Assembly: GCA_963682025.1 (NCBI GenBank)
Contig: OY821518.1
Coordinates: 122,466,300-122,530,299 of the forward strand
DNA from: Cordilura impudica
Lineage: Eukaryota; Arthropoda; Insecta; Diptera; Scathophagidae
Direction: 5' to 3'
Length of the DNA: 64,000 nucleotides
Under the pieces are notes generated by a model, which saw only the letters and a program-made list of their open reading frames with translations, searched no databases and was not told the DNA's origin. Shown one piece after another: positions 1 through 11,229 of this stretch (positions are counted from its first letter, which is position 1; every line of letters begins with the position of its first letter). The position numbers and the translations under genes were made by a program.

Positions 1-739
1 ATATGATGTCACATTACCATGTGTGAAAAATATAAAATCTTGAGAAACATTTATGTTATATGTGATAGATGGCAACCCTTCCATTAAAATCACTTTGACA
101 GTTCTCAAAAAAATACTAAATCAGTTCTTGTTATAAATTAAAAATTTAGCCTTATATTTTATGAAAACCAATATTAAAATAATTAAAATTAATAAAAACA
201 TTCAGTGAAGTGTGTTTAAAAGATGTAGCATAAAGAAAAACTAAAAACAAGAAGGCAGAAAAAACGTAAACACGAGGTGTACACTGGGCCGAAAATAATA
301 AAACGCAAGCAAAGCAATAGTAAAAAAACAAGTGAGAAATTGTTAGAATAAAAAAAATTAATGAAACGATTATAGATGTATCCTTTTACCTTTTCATGTG
401 GTGCAATATTTTTTTATATATTTAAAAAAAAAAAACATATGTTGGAAGCAAAGGTGTAGAATGTACTTTAGAATAAGGTTCCTAAATTCCGAAATTGTTT
501 AAAATATCAATAGATGAAAGAAGAAATTTAATGAAATAATAACGTAGTATAAAAACATTTAGTAACCTTATTCTAAAGTACAGAAAATTTTTTCAAATAC
601 TGTTTAGTGTTTTAATGAATATAAAATAAATAAATTAACAAATTTATAAAAATAAAATTTTTTCACCAACAATTAATCTGTTTATGTGTAAACATACACA
701 TGCACATAACAGTTTGACAGCTGAAAATTATTAGCCAAT
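1..739. other. AT-rich stretch without recognisable gene
   Basis: No open reading frame of note. It contains a perfect 19-bp inverted repeat, 462-480 against 564-582, separated by 83 bp. The motif GTCACATTACCA occurs near both ends of this stretch and its right flank (about 8 and 760). Otherwise I see only A/T runs. Confidence 0.6.
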
Positions 740-910
740 AGTAACACAGTTTGCGTGACGTCACATTACCACCAGGCGCTAAAAATTTTAATTGTGTCCG
801 CGGGATGACGTAATCCTGTATTCTATTATTCTTAGTTATCTTTCTTTATCTATAAAAGATATCTTTCTCGTAAGCATTAATAGAATTTCAGTTAAATATA
901 AAAAAATCAT
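740..910 (+). promoter_or_regulatory. promoter-like stretch upstream of the minisatellite
   Basis: TGACGTCA, a palindromic CRE-type site, lies at 756-763, and a second TGACGTAA-type site near 805. A TATA-box-like TATAAAAG sits at 851-858 and an arthropod initiator-like TCAGTT at 888-893. The TATA to initiator distance, about 39 bp, is longer than the usual 30, which weakens the case. These are seen motifs; promoter function is inference, and AT-rich DNA gives TATA boxes by chance. Confidence 0.25.
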
Positions 911-981
911 GTGAGTCCGATCACAAGGGAGATGTGTAAGCATCTAATAATTAAAGAAAACTTCTACATCATATTTTACAG
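911..981 (+). other. candidate 71-bp intron in the 5' leader of the minisatellite ORF
   Basis: It begins GTGAGT, has a CTAAT branch-point motif at 944-948 and ends TTTTACAG at 974-981. Length and motifs match typical short fly introns. It would lie in a 5' UTR between the TCAGTT initiator and the ATG at 1004. RNA evidence is absent, so this is a motif-based guess. Confidence 0.3.
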
Positions 982-1003
982 TGCATAAAAAAATAAGTCG
1001 ATT

Positions 1004-2056
1004 ATGCAGTTTTCTGAAATTCAATTGATGTTTTCTGAAATGCAATTGATGTTTTCAGCAATTCAAATGATGCTTTTTGAAATTCAATTGATGTTTTCTG
1101 AAATTCTATTTATGTTTTCTGAAATTCAAATGATGTTTTCTGAAATACAGTTGATGTTTTCTGAAATTCAATTGATGTTTTCTGAAATTCTATTGATGTT
1201 TTCTGAAATTCAATTGATGTTTTCTGAAATTCTATTTATGTTTTCTGAAATTCAAATAATGTTTTCTAAAATTATATTGATGGTTTCTGATATACAATTG
1301 ATGTTTTCTGAAATTCTTTTTATGTTTTCTGAAATTCAAATGATGTTTTCTGAAATACAATTGATGTTTTCTGAAATACAATTGATATTTTCTGAAATAC
1401 AATTGATGTTTTCTGAAATTCTGTTGATGTTTTCTGAAATTCAATTGATGTTTTCTGAAACTCGAATGATGTTTTCTGAAATTATATTGATGTTTTCTGA
1501 ATTCTATTTATGTTTTCTGAAATTCAAATGATATTTTCTGAAACTCGAATGATGTTTTCTGAAATACAATTGATGTTTTCTGAAACTCGAATGATGTTTT
1601 CTGAAACTATATTGATGTTTTCTGAAATTCTATTTATGTTTTCTGAAATTCAAATAATGTTTTCTAAAATTATATTGATGTTTTCTGAAATTCAAATGAT
1701 GTTTTCTGAAACTCGAATGATGTTTTCTGAAATTATATTGATGTTTTCTGAAATTCAAATGATGTTTTCTGAAATTCAAATAATGTTTTCTGAAATTATA
1801 TTGCTGGTTTCTGAAATACAATTGATGTTTTCTGAAATTTTATTGATGTTATCTTAAATATAGTTTGTTTTCTGAAATTCTATTGATGTTTTCTGAAATT
1901 CTATTGATGTTTTCTGAAACACAATTGATGTTTTCTGAAATTCTTTTGATGCTTTCTGAAATTCAATTGATGTTTTCTGAAACTCGAATGATGTTTTCTG
2001 AAATTATATTGATGTTTTCTGAAATACAATTGATGTTTTTTGAAAGACAATTGGAA
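1004..2056 (+). repeat. 21-bp minisatellite array (about 50 units)
   Basis: Tandem units of consensus ATGTTTTCTGAAA followed by eight variable bases (TTCAATTG most often). Read forward, each unit is a seven-residue repeat of MFSEIQL type; read on the other strand, of NFRKHQL type. Both strands are open because the unit lacks stops. The forward frame runs from an ATG at 1004 to 1531, shifts by a one-base loss near 1500, reopens at 1510-1857, shifts again near 1860, and ends at 2065. The first 13 bases are conserved at all codon positions while the last 8 vary mostly at amino-acid-changing sites. That points to DNA-level array homogenisation rather than selection on a protein. It could still be a decayed coding minisatellite. 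Confidence 0.95.
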
Positions 2057-2664
2057 AATGTTTAGAAAAGAACATATCATAATTTTTTCACAAATACAAT
2101 CAGATAAAGTCACACCGATTTACACTTCAGCTCATACCGATGTGTTACGCTGTTTTTGCGATTGTATTGTGAAATAGAAATTTACCCCAATGCGCGTATA
2201 GATGTTTACACATCAAAAAAAATAAATAAAACTTCTAAGTTATAACATTTTATATATGTTAACATTTTTTCGATCTCTTTCTTTAATATCAATGTTCATA
2301 AATGCTAACAGAACGTACAATGAGGATCAGACAACTGCACCTTTATTGATTTCATCATGCCATACATATAAAAGAATGTAAAAACTGAAAATTGGTTACA
2401 TTGATTGAGAGCTTTGAGCTAAGCACCAACATTGTTGCTAACAATATCAACAAAAATACTGTTACTAAAAATGTTTGTGTGCACAAATTTAGTCAAGAAC
2501 ACTTTTTAATTTATGGTTTAGGCAATCTGCTCAGAGCATTATAATTAATATATAAAATGCTGTAGACTACTGATATTCATCGGCCTATATGTAGCTGTTT
2601 GTTTAGAGTTTTTGTCTACAAATTAGTTGTTGGCTGGTCCAAATCAGGCCACCGCCACCAATGT
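2057..2664. other. unique AT-rich spacer
   Basis: No reading frame or repeat that I recognise. It ends where LINE-derived coding sequence becomes visible. Confidence 0.6.
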
Positions 2665-3238
2665 ATTTTTATCTAACTGATGTTTTCTTAAATAATTGGG
2701 AAAAAATTCGCAGTGCCAAAATTGAATCGGTCCAGAAGCAATTTCTCCTTTTCTGCTTAAGACGTTCTTATCCAAGTTTTGTCAATCTGCCATCATATAC
2801 AATTAGACTTTCTCAAATTAAACTGCCGTCTTTAGAAAGCCGAAGAACAATGCTTAATGTTATGTTTTTATTTAACTTAATTCGAGGCGACATATGCTCA
2901 AACTTTCTTATCGACAACATCTCCATGAACGTTCCGGAACGGTTAACACGTTTTTACACTCCACTGTTTATCCCAATCTGTCATCAAAAGTTTGCCGATG
3001 CTGATCCATTTAGAAGAATTTGCCATGATTTCAATGATCTATACAATTTAATTGATTTTTCTTTAAATGATGATATTATTAAACGCAATATTATATTATT
3101 TTTAAATACATAATCTCAAATTTTTGATTTAAGTATTTGTATATATTACTTTTTTTTCTCTGCATTATACTTAACAGTCTGTAAGGTTTTACCATAGACT
3201 TAATAAATAAATAAAAAAAAAAAAAAAAAAAAAAAAAA
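2665..3238 (+). pseudogene. 5'-truncated Jockey-type LINE, reverse transcriptase C-terminus plus 3' tail
   Basis: A 150-residue frame ends at 3113. Its pattern (KIESVQKQF, then LPSY, LPSLESRR, FLFNLIRGDI, NVPERLTRF) is the conserved C-terminal region of reverse transcriptase ORF2 proteins of non-LTR retrotransposons of the Jockey group. The catalytic palm is absent, so the copy is 5'-truncated and dead. A short 3' UTR follows, then TAATAAATAAATAA and a run of about 24 A at 3215-3238, the usual 3' tail. The ATG at 2661 is probably not the original start; family similarity begins around NNWEK. A clear target-site duplication was not found. Confidence 0.8.
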
Positions 3239-3818
3239 GAAAGATTTTGTCTTCATTTGTGGTAATTTAAGTTTATTTGAAAAAAATAATTTGTATCGTT
3301 AATTACTTTTGTAATTAAAGTAATTTTTTCGCTAATTAATTTTGAAACAAAAAATAACAAAAAATCTGAAATTTCTTAAATGAATGAAATGAAATGAATG
3401 AAATTTTTAGCAAAAATGCAAATTAAAATAAAAACTAAAACATGCAGTGCGGTACTGGCTTGTATGTGCTCGAATAATGATATGTATGATCCTGGATATG
3501 ACACTACATATATTTTATGCATTTCTTCTACGATAAATCAAAGAATTAGTTAGTTTTAGGTGGCGAGCAAAAAAAAATAGTTATATAAAAAATATAAATA
3601 AAAAAATAAAACATAAATAAAAAATAATAAATAAATAAATATTAATAAAAAATTTCCTTTTTTTTTTGTAACTCATCTTTATATATTGAATCTTCACATA
3701 GGTTTGTGAACTAACAATAAGTTATTCAAATCTTAAAACTAAAACTTAAATATTAAATCCAGCCAATGCCAGACAAAATTTCATTTATTCTATATACATA
3801 TGTAATCTAATGATAAAA
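3239..3818. other. AT-rich spacer with simple repeats
   Basis: Holds degenerate GAATGAAAT repeats near 3380-3405 and an AATAAATAAA-type low-complexity stretch near 3590-3650. No gene seen. Confidence 0.6.
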
Positions 3819-4565
3819 CAAGTAAGAAAATTATAGTCGGTCTAGCCCGACTATACGATATCCTATACCATGGCTTAGAGACCCTATCTCTTCGGTCCAA
3901 CTAATTGGATATAGAAAATAAGCATAAACCAAATTTGAGTGGCATTGTTTTTAATTTTTTTGGCTGCATATATCAAAAAGTTCATATCGGGTGCTATATA
4001 TATTTGGTAAAGTCACTTATATTTTGAAAAAATATATACAAACCAAATTTGAGAAAAATCTGTGCAAGATTTTTGTTTTTTGATAGACTTAAGTGAAGAT
4101 CGGGAAGCGGCTCTATATGGGCCTCTGACTAAGAATTGTCCTATAGCGATTATTAATGGACTACTGACTAATGAATATAATAAATACATACATATCCAAT
4201 TTGACTGAGACTTATATGATAATTCGGATCTTATGGCAACTTATGTCGATTTCATAGGGTTGATTTGTAAAGGGACGAGGTCTGAACATGGACCGAATTT
4301 CACAAATTTCAACAGCGTTCATCCTATGGCTGATAGAAGCTTATGTGCAAAATTTCATCAAAATATATTAATATTTGCGACCTGTAGTTTGATTACAAAC
4401 TTTACATGGATACAAAGACGGACGGACGGACATCGCTAAATCGACTCAGAAAGTGATTCTAAGTCGATCGGTATAATGAAAGATGGGTCTAGGTCAAATA
4501 TTTTTGGTGGTTACAAACAGCAGCACAAAGTCATTATACCCAAACTTCATGGTGGTATAGGGTTT
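3819..4565 (-). mobile_element. INE-1/DINE-1-like element (HINE-A), copy 1
   Basis: Complete but diverged copy. On the + strand it begins CAAGTAAG, has a mutated hairpin (GTCGGTCTAGCCCGAC), the subterminal ATACCCTATACCA-like box (here ATCCTATACCA), a short GGACGGAC microsatellite, a stem around GACTCAG, and an eroded right end reading GGTATAGGGTTTA. The family shares the layout of Drosophila INE-1: subterminal inverted repeats, CCGT microsatellite, terminal hairpin, CTTACTTG end. The reading frame at 4233-4439 recurs in most copies and is not a gene. Confidence 0.88.
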
Positions 4566-4589
4566 AAAAAAAATAATTGTATCAATCCA

Positions 4590-4913
4590 TTTTTCATCCA
4601 ATGAGATCAGCAGTCTCCCTCATTCTTAAGCGTTGGAGGATACGATTGTTGGTTAAGTTACGTGCTAGAGGATTCGGGTGAGACTCTATCTTTTCCAAAT
4701 AATTTGTACTATATCTAGTGCAAATGTGAGTTTCTCACATAACATGGTACGCTTGTAACCATTCTCAAAAATCTTGTTTTGGCATCTTTGTATTCTTTCT
4801 GTATTTGAAGCTGAGGCTGTTCCCCATAACTGTACACCATAGCACCAAATGGATTTGAAAATCGATTTATAAATCAAGAGCTTACAATCGAGACTTAAAA
4901 AAATAAAAAACAA
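4590..4913 (-). pseudogene. Jockey/X-type LINE fragment
   Basis: The minus frame from 4913 reads LLIYKSIFKSIW, then YGVQLWGTAS and IQRCQNK, the signature after the RT palm in Jockey-clade ORF2 proteins. After frameshifts the conserved HPNPLARNLTNNRI and RLRMRE segments appear, ending in a stop near 4602. At least two frame changes are needed, so it is dead. It abuts INE-1-like copy 1 at 4565, so one may have inserted into or next to the other. Confidence 0.75.
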
Positions 4914-5020
4914 AAATGAAAATTAAATACTTATCGGAATTTTTTTTTATCATCCAATATAATTCGTTTATTTACTTTTGGATACAATATAAAATGACAT
5001 ATTAATTGCAATTTATTCTT

Positions 5021-5297
5021 ATGCCTGGTTTTCATTGTGTCATTTTCAATGGCAATTGTTGTCAGTTATTGTCAGTTGTATGAAAACGGGTTTTAATGTC
5101 TTGTCATTTACAACGCCTTGCAACATTTGACATCTGAAATGAAATTGCCAGCATGTTGGCAATTTGTTTGTGTTTGACAGACGGATTTTTTGTTCGACTA
5201 TAAGATTTAATGAATACGTAATGAATAGAAAATTACGAGATGTCAGTTGCAGCAATTGGTTGTTGTCAGCTTATATGACATAGTGAAAACCAGTCAT
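5021..5297. mobile_element. small TIR element (MITE)
   Basis: CTGGTTTTCATTGTGTCA at 5025-5042 is matched in inverted orientation by 5276-5293 with two mismatches, and the match continues weakly to ATG/CAT outside. The interior is 230 bp with repeated TTGTCAGTT motifs near both ends and no coding potential. No convincing target duplication is visible. Superfamily unknown. Confidence 0.6.
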
Positions 5298-5310
5298 TAG
5301 TTTTATATTT

Positions 5311-5840
5311 TTATACCCTATACCACTATATGGTCAGGGTATAGTGACTTTGTGCTGATGTTTGAAACTACAAAATATATTTGACCTTAGACACTCTTTT
5401 ATTCAACAGATCGATTTAGAATCACTATCTGACTCGATTTAGCGATGTACGTCCGTCCGTCCGTCTGTCTGTCCGTCTGAGTGTCCATGGAGACCTTGTA
5501 ATCAAACTGCAGGTTACAAATATGAAATTTAGTGTATAAATTTCTATCGGTCATAGGATGAATGGTATTGAGATTACAGATTTTTTTCAAATTTAATTTG
5601 CAAAAAAGTGACCTTGCACATATTATCAAGATCGGTCCATTTTTCGGTCTAGCCCCATGTAATTGCATCCCTTTATAACTTTTTGATATCCGAAGGCAAA
5701 AAATAATAATAACAATGCAACTGAATATTTGTTTAAGCTTATTTCTATATCAAATTAATTGGACCTAAGAAATAGGGTCTCTAAACGCATGGTATAGGGT
5801 ATCGCATAACGGTCTAAACCGACTAAAATGTTCTTACTTT
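5311..5840 (+). mobile_element. HINE-A (INE-1-like), copy 2, internally deleted
   Basis: Starts TTATACCCTATACCAC and ends near GTTCTTACTT. About 250 bp of the usual 790-bp length are missing from the middle. The hairpin is eroded to ACGGTCTAAACCGACT. Confidence 0.87.
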
Positions 5841-7969
5841 TTTTAGGGGGGTACTAGGGGTACTATTCCTGCTCCATTTTAATTTTATGTGCAATAAAGT
5901 AAATATGAAATAAATATTATTTTAGGGGCTTTTACACGATTAGGACATTATTAGAGGTGATTCAAAATGCTTCATATTGTAAGATTAAGAATAATATTTT
6001 TAAATAATGTTTTTATACTTATGTATGATAAATCTAAATAAAAACATTTGAAAAAGAAAAGACTCAAACTATCAAAGATAATATCTTTCATAATGCATAA
6101 TGCTCGAAATATATGATATTTATAATTATTTTGGTCATTTATTTTATATTTTTTGAGATATTTGATAGTGCAAATGTGTTAAGTTACCATGCCCATTAAT
6201 CCAAACGCTACCATTTTCGGCAAGGGTCCTTACATTAATAACAGACTACTTTACACAAATTTAGAATACTTCCCGGTCAATGTGCTCGATATATGTGATT
6301 TGAATAATTGCACGATAGTGCCCGTCTGCAGTAATTACCTATGAAATCCCATAAAGCATCATTACTCTCCCTCTTATGTTAATCAAGATATTGAAAACTT
6401 ACTTTCTATGGGACGTACCATGCCCATTAATACGAATCGACAATAACAGAAATTATAACACTCCGGAGCACCACACAAACATATGGTGTAAATATAAATG
6501 GTTTAGATATAGCGCAACTAAAAAACTCTTCCATAAGAAATAGTTTTATTGCGATTTTGAAATTTAGAAAACCACAATATTGAAAAAAATAAAAAATGGT
6601 CACACTTTATGTGTAGTTTGTTTGTGGTCTAGTGTAATAAAAGTAAAGCATGCTATCAGAGTTTTACTTCAGTCGCTTCACTGTGATAACTGATATTGCA
6701 AAATTAATTGTTCTGTGGAAAAAAATAGTTTTTTATTAAAAAAAAATAATAATAACCAAATATGTTGTACTGCATAAGAAAGGGTAGCAAACAAGATAAA
6801 CGATGGTAAATAAGGTGAAAATAATGCATTTCCATTCCAACATGTTGGGGAGCTTAATAAGATATGCCGTTTACAAAATGCGATATGTTTTGTGCTAATG
6901 ACTGCTGACAGCTTAAATTTTAATCCCTCAATAAATAAGAGGATTTCAAGTAATAAATTGTACTACTGAAACAGCAAATCTTAATTCAACGTGACCCTTA
7001 AAGTGACTAATGTTTTACTTTTTCAATGGCTAAAGTTACAATTTTATTTAAATTTATTTTATATTTTTTTTTTTTTTTTGCAAAATTCATTTAAAGTAAT
7101 GATAACAAAACAGTTCAATGTTTAATAAAAACTAAAATATTTGGCATTTAATACAACACTGCAGTATTAAATTTGCAAACAAATAAACTTTAACTACCTA
7201 AAGTTAAATCCTTGGTATATTTGCTTGGCTCTTAACAAGAAGAGAAACGAAAATTACAATATCAACAACATATTGTATTTCTTTTTTAGTTGCAGAAAAA
7301 GAAAAATTTTACATTTACACCATTTAATAGCTCAAGAAGAAGCTGAAACTTTACAAATTTTTGCATATTCATATAAATAGTTTACCCAAGAAACTATAAA
7401 TAAATTTTATATTTTCCTAAAAACTGAAATCAAAATATTCCGAGTACTTTCACATTCTAAGAAATTTAGTATTTCTTGTAATGGTTTTCAACCAAAACTT
7501 CATTAAAGTTTGTGTTTGGTTCTACAATTTAGTAATTGTGGTATATCCCCCTCATGGTTTGTGCAAATTTTTCAAACATTTAAACATTGAAGAGATGACG
7601 TCTCGAGATTTTTGTTTGGTAAATAGTTGAATACAAAAAATGTCAACACGACTTTTTTTCTGTTTTTGATTCTGTGCAGGAAACTTTAAGTCCTAAACAA
7701 ACTTTTAACATTGATGTGAAATGTTTTGCAAGAAAAAAATGTTAATAAATATATATATTTATAGCAATTAAATGCAATATTTGATTTTACTTTTAGTGGA
7801 AAGTTTTAAATAAAACTTCCAAATAAAATCGAAATAATATAAAGCTGCCAAATAAGATGATTTAATGATTTTAGAAGGACTTGAGGTGGTTATAATCATT
7901 TATTTTTCTATCTTTCTTTTAACAAAAATAAATAACATTGAACATTTTTATTTTTGCATATTTGCATTC
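5841..7969. other. long AT-rich region, no gene seen
   Basis: No supported coding sequence. The 16-bp motif TACCATGCCCATTAAT occurs twice as a direct repeat, at 6185-6200 and 6417-6432. Poly-T run near 7065-7078. Some of it may be intron, but nothing in the sequence decides this. Confidence 0.6.
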
Positions 7970-8258
7970 ATATCCCGTAACCGTTAGGTGCGATTTTAAC
8001 GACGATGTTAATAAGCAAAATTTTGTGCAAAAACGAAAATTTTTATAGCAACCCGCTTGGGATGTTAATAAACGGTTTTATGTAAAAACGAAGAGTTTAA
8101 CTTAGTTATTGAGGATGTTGTCGTGATTTCCACAGAAAGGCGGACAGAATCGAAAAAAATATGTGATTTTCTGTTCTCCGGAATTTATTTCGATGCGCTA
8201 CAAACGGAATGGACAACCTCTTTAAACCCACTGCACAGTGTTATAGAGTGTATAAAAT
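7970..8258 (-). mobile_element. HINE-B (second INE-1-like family), partial copy
   Basis: Matches the element end at 29860-30145 over its whole length: GGGATGTTA, the GTCGTGATTTCCACAGA segment, GGACAGA, and AATTTATTTCGATGCG followed by ACAAACGGAATG. The terminal GGAGGGTATA has decayed to AGAGTGTATA at 8246-8255. The other end is not visible. Confidence 0.75.
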
Positions 8259-8430
8259 CTGGTACCAATAAATCAATATCAACATATGTCGAATTACGCT
8301 TTTGTGTCTGGAGACCTAAGACTTACTCATAATTTAATTTAATAAAACTGTCAAATATTTTCAGATCAGGGTGAAAGTACTTAGGCTGCAAGCCTTTCGT
8401 AATCATTATATTTATCATCTGTATGTCCAA

Positions 8431-8806
8431 GTATTAATACTAGCAGATTCCAGCCCTCGAAATTCGAGTACAAATTCTAAGAAATTTTATTTTTTCATTA
8501 AATAAAAACTCTAAAGGTATGCTAATCAATTATAGCCAATTCACAAATCAACACAAAAAACAAACTCATTTTTATTACAAACAAATTAACAAATTTAATA
8601 AGCACACACATAGCATTGTATAATTTTATGTATGTGTTAGTAGCAACTTTAAATGCAATTTACTCAAAACAAAGGAAAAAATTTAAATATCTGTAAATCT
8701 GAAAAACGGCTAAAAGGAAATACCTTTTAAATAATATACGTTTGGTCAAAACCACGATAAAACGGTGGAACAAAACATCGGTCACAAGAAATCGCCTAGC
8801 GTATTA
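8431..8806 (+). repeat. dispersed repeat C, copy 1
   Basis: Co-linear with 31564-31996. Shared blocks include ACTAGCAGA, CCCTCGAAATTCGAGT (with a CTCGAAATTCGAG hairpin in copy 2), AAAGGTATGCTAATCAATT, GTAGCAACTTTAAATGCA and ATCGGTCACAAGA. The repeat has no coding potential and its class is unknown. Its right end resembles the TIR of the MITE at 18716-19121. Confidence 0.7.
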
Positions 8807-10091
8807 ATATTATAGCTTAATAAATATTAATTTAAATCGTAAATCGTAAATCGTAATTATTAATGTAATTATAATTATAATAAATATTAATACAGTTGTT
8901 TAAGTATTAACATAATAATAAGCCTAAGCTACAATGGCTATTGCAAACAAACACCTAGATAAGAAAAAATATAAAGGACATAAAAAGGTATTGACCAGGT
9001 ACTTTCAGCCTGACTTTGAATTTTTCAAGAATGGTGGTTGCAAAAAAAAGTATAAAAAAGTACTATAAAAACAAAAACTAATTATAATAATTATTAGAGA
9101 AAGCACAAAAATTATTTAAAAGTATACTCTGTCAACATTAGAAGTTGTTGCTAGTCAAAGCTTTTTTTTAACATAAAAAAGACAAATTGGGCAAGAAGTG
9201 TATCCTACTAACTTGCCTTCATTATATGCTCAAAACAAATATAGCATTCTTACAAAAAAAAAAAAAAAATAAATTAACGATTTTTCAAAATGTTTACATT
9301 CTACACCACATTAGTTTTTACCAGTTTCTTAAAACTGATGTTAGTAAATATAAAATGATGTCCGTTTGTCTTTTTACAGAGAGTAAAAAAATAATAATTA
9401 AAAAATGCCCAAAAAATTCCAGTACAAATTGGGACTTATTTCATATATATTTTTTTTAAAAGTTATTTCTTTATGAAATCAATTTTGTTGATCGTTGTTG
9501 CATTTTTAATGTTTGTTGCAAGTCCATTATTTCATTTCATCATAAGTTATATGTTATAAATTCTAATAACCGTTCTTAAAACCGTTTCACAACAGCAATA
9601 AACTAAATTGGTCCATATGTACTTGTTAAATTTTCGACTAGTGAAGATTGGTGTTTTAGTTGACAAGTCGTGATTTCGAACGCACAAATAAGTGGCAAAT
9701 GAGGAAACAGTACAGTGTTTTGTGAACAACTGGAAATCAATTATATCAATTTTCATTGGGATTTATTTGATTGAGAGTTAAGTCATTGGGGCTTATTTCA
9801 TTTTGGAATAATTTCACGGTAACGACTAAAAATAGCTTCTGAGTAAGTTAAGCAATGCAAGTCTAACCATTACTTCATCACAACCGACTAAAATTTGGTT
9901 TATGTTTATTTTAATACATTACATTCCTATAATCTCAATGGTTGAAAATAAAATATTTTATCATATCGTTTTCATAAAGTCAGCCTACACGGACTATAAT
10001 AGTTTTTCTTGATTTATCAATTCGTAGAAAAATTCCCTTTTATACTTATCCCATTCCAGCAGTCCCACAATAGCAGAGAATTAAATACAAA
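8807..10091. other. AT-rich spacer
   Basis: Contains three copies of AAATCGT at about 8835-8857. Several short reading frames are present, none recognisable. No gene called. Confidence 0.6.
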
Positions 10092-10293
10092 CAAGTAAGG
10101 AAATTATAGTCGGTCGAGGTTTACATGGACACACAGACGGACGGACACACAAACGAACATCGTTAAATCGAATCAGTTAGTGATTCTGATTCGATCGGTA
10201 TAATTAAAGATGGGTCTAGGTCAAATATTTTTGGTAGTTACAAACAGCAGCACAAAGTCATTATACCCAAACCACATAGTGGTATAGGGTATA
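10092..10293 (-). mobile_element. HINE-A, copy 3, internally deleted miniature
   Basis: Only about 200 bp. The CAAGTAAGGAAATTATAGTCGG end is joined directly to the microsatellite-proximal part (TTTACATGGACACACAG) and the normal GGTATAGGGTATA end, so some 590 bp of interior are lost. Confidence 0.88.
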
Positions 10294-11039
10294 ATTATAG
10301 TCGCTCTAGACCGACTATACGATACGCCCAACTAACTGGATATAGAAAATAAGCATAAACCAAATTTGAGTGGGATTTTTATTAATTTTTTCAGCTGCAG
10401 ATATGAAAAAGTTCATATCGGATGCTATATCTATATGGGGACTAGACCCAAAAATGGACCGATCCTGACCATGTTTGGTAAAGTCTCTTGTATTTTGCAA
10501 AAATATATACAAACAAAATTTCAGAAGAATCAGTGCAGTATTTTTTGTTTTTTGATAGATTTAAGTGAAGATCGGGAAGCAGCTCTATATGGGGCCTATG
10601 ACTAAGAGTTATCAAATAGGGATCATTTTTGGACTACTGATTAACGGATGTAATATATACATACAAACCCAATTTGACTAAGATTTGTATGATAATTTGG
10701 ATCTTATGGAAATATATGTTGATTTCATAGGGGTCATTTGTATGGGGGCTAGGTCCGAAAATGGACCTATTCTCACCAATTTCAACAGCGGTCATCCCAT
10801 GGCCTACAAAAGATCAAATGTTAAATTTCATCAAAACATGTTCATATTTGCGACCTGCAGTTTGATTACAAGCTTTAAATGGACACACAGACGGACGGAC
10901 GGACATCGTTAAATCGAATCAGATAGTGATTCTGATTCGATCGGTATAATTAAAGATGGGTGTAGGTCAAATGTTTTTGGTTGTTACAAACAGCAGCACA
11001 AAGTCATTATACCCAAACGACATAGTGGTATAGGGTATA
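10294..11039 (-). mobile_element. HINE-A, copy 4, head-to-tail with copy 3
   Basis: Begins ATTATAGTCG immediately after GGGTATA of copy 3, lacking the outermost CAAGTAAGAAA. The rest is near-consensus to TATAGGGTATAA. The direct fusion suggests recombination or end-to-end insertion. Confidence 0.9.
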
Positions 11040-11229
11040 ACAAAGATACTTTATTCTTTTTTGTCAAAAGGCTGAAGGGTGTTTCAAGCTGTCACATGAA
11101 TTTTAAATTCCGTAAACTTTCAACCGCTTATTGGTTTTTGATTGACTTTGGAAAGGAGACTAACTAACTCACTCTCTTTGGAAATACATATGACATAGGA
11201 GAGAAAAGCGCGTGCACACCTCTGCATAT

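Noticed and set aside
1004..2056. CRISPR array from regular 21-bp periodicity
   Set aside because: There are no unique spacers; units are contiguous and the host is a eukaryote. It is a minisatellite.
2600..3260. Target-site duplication around the first LINE (AGTTTTTGTCT versus AGATTTTGTCT)
   Set aside because: Mismatched, and the left copy lies well before the first recognisable LINE sequence; not convincing.
4233..4439. Recurring 60-80 residue frames (YVDFIGVICMG..RSEHGP..HPMAD type, and YIFLQNTRDFTKH on the other strand) found in many places
   Set aside because: They are translations of HINE-A copies in both orientations, broken differently in each copy, with the CCGT microsatellite read as RTDG. 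No sign of coding selection; not listed as genes.
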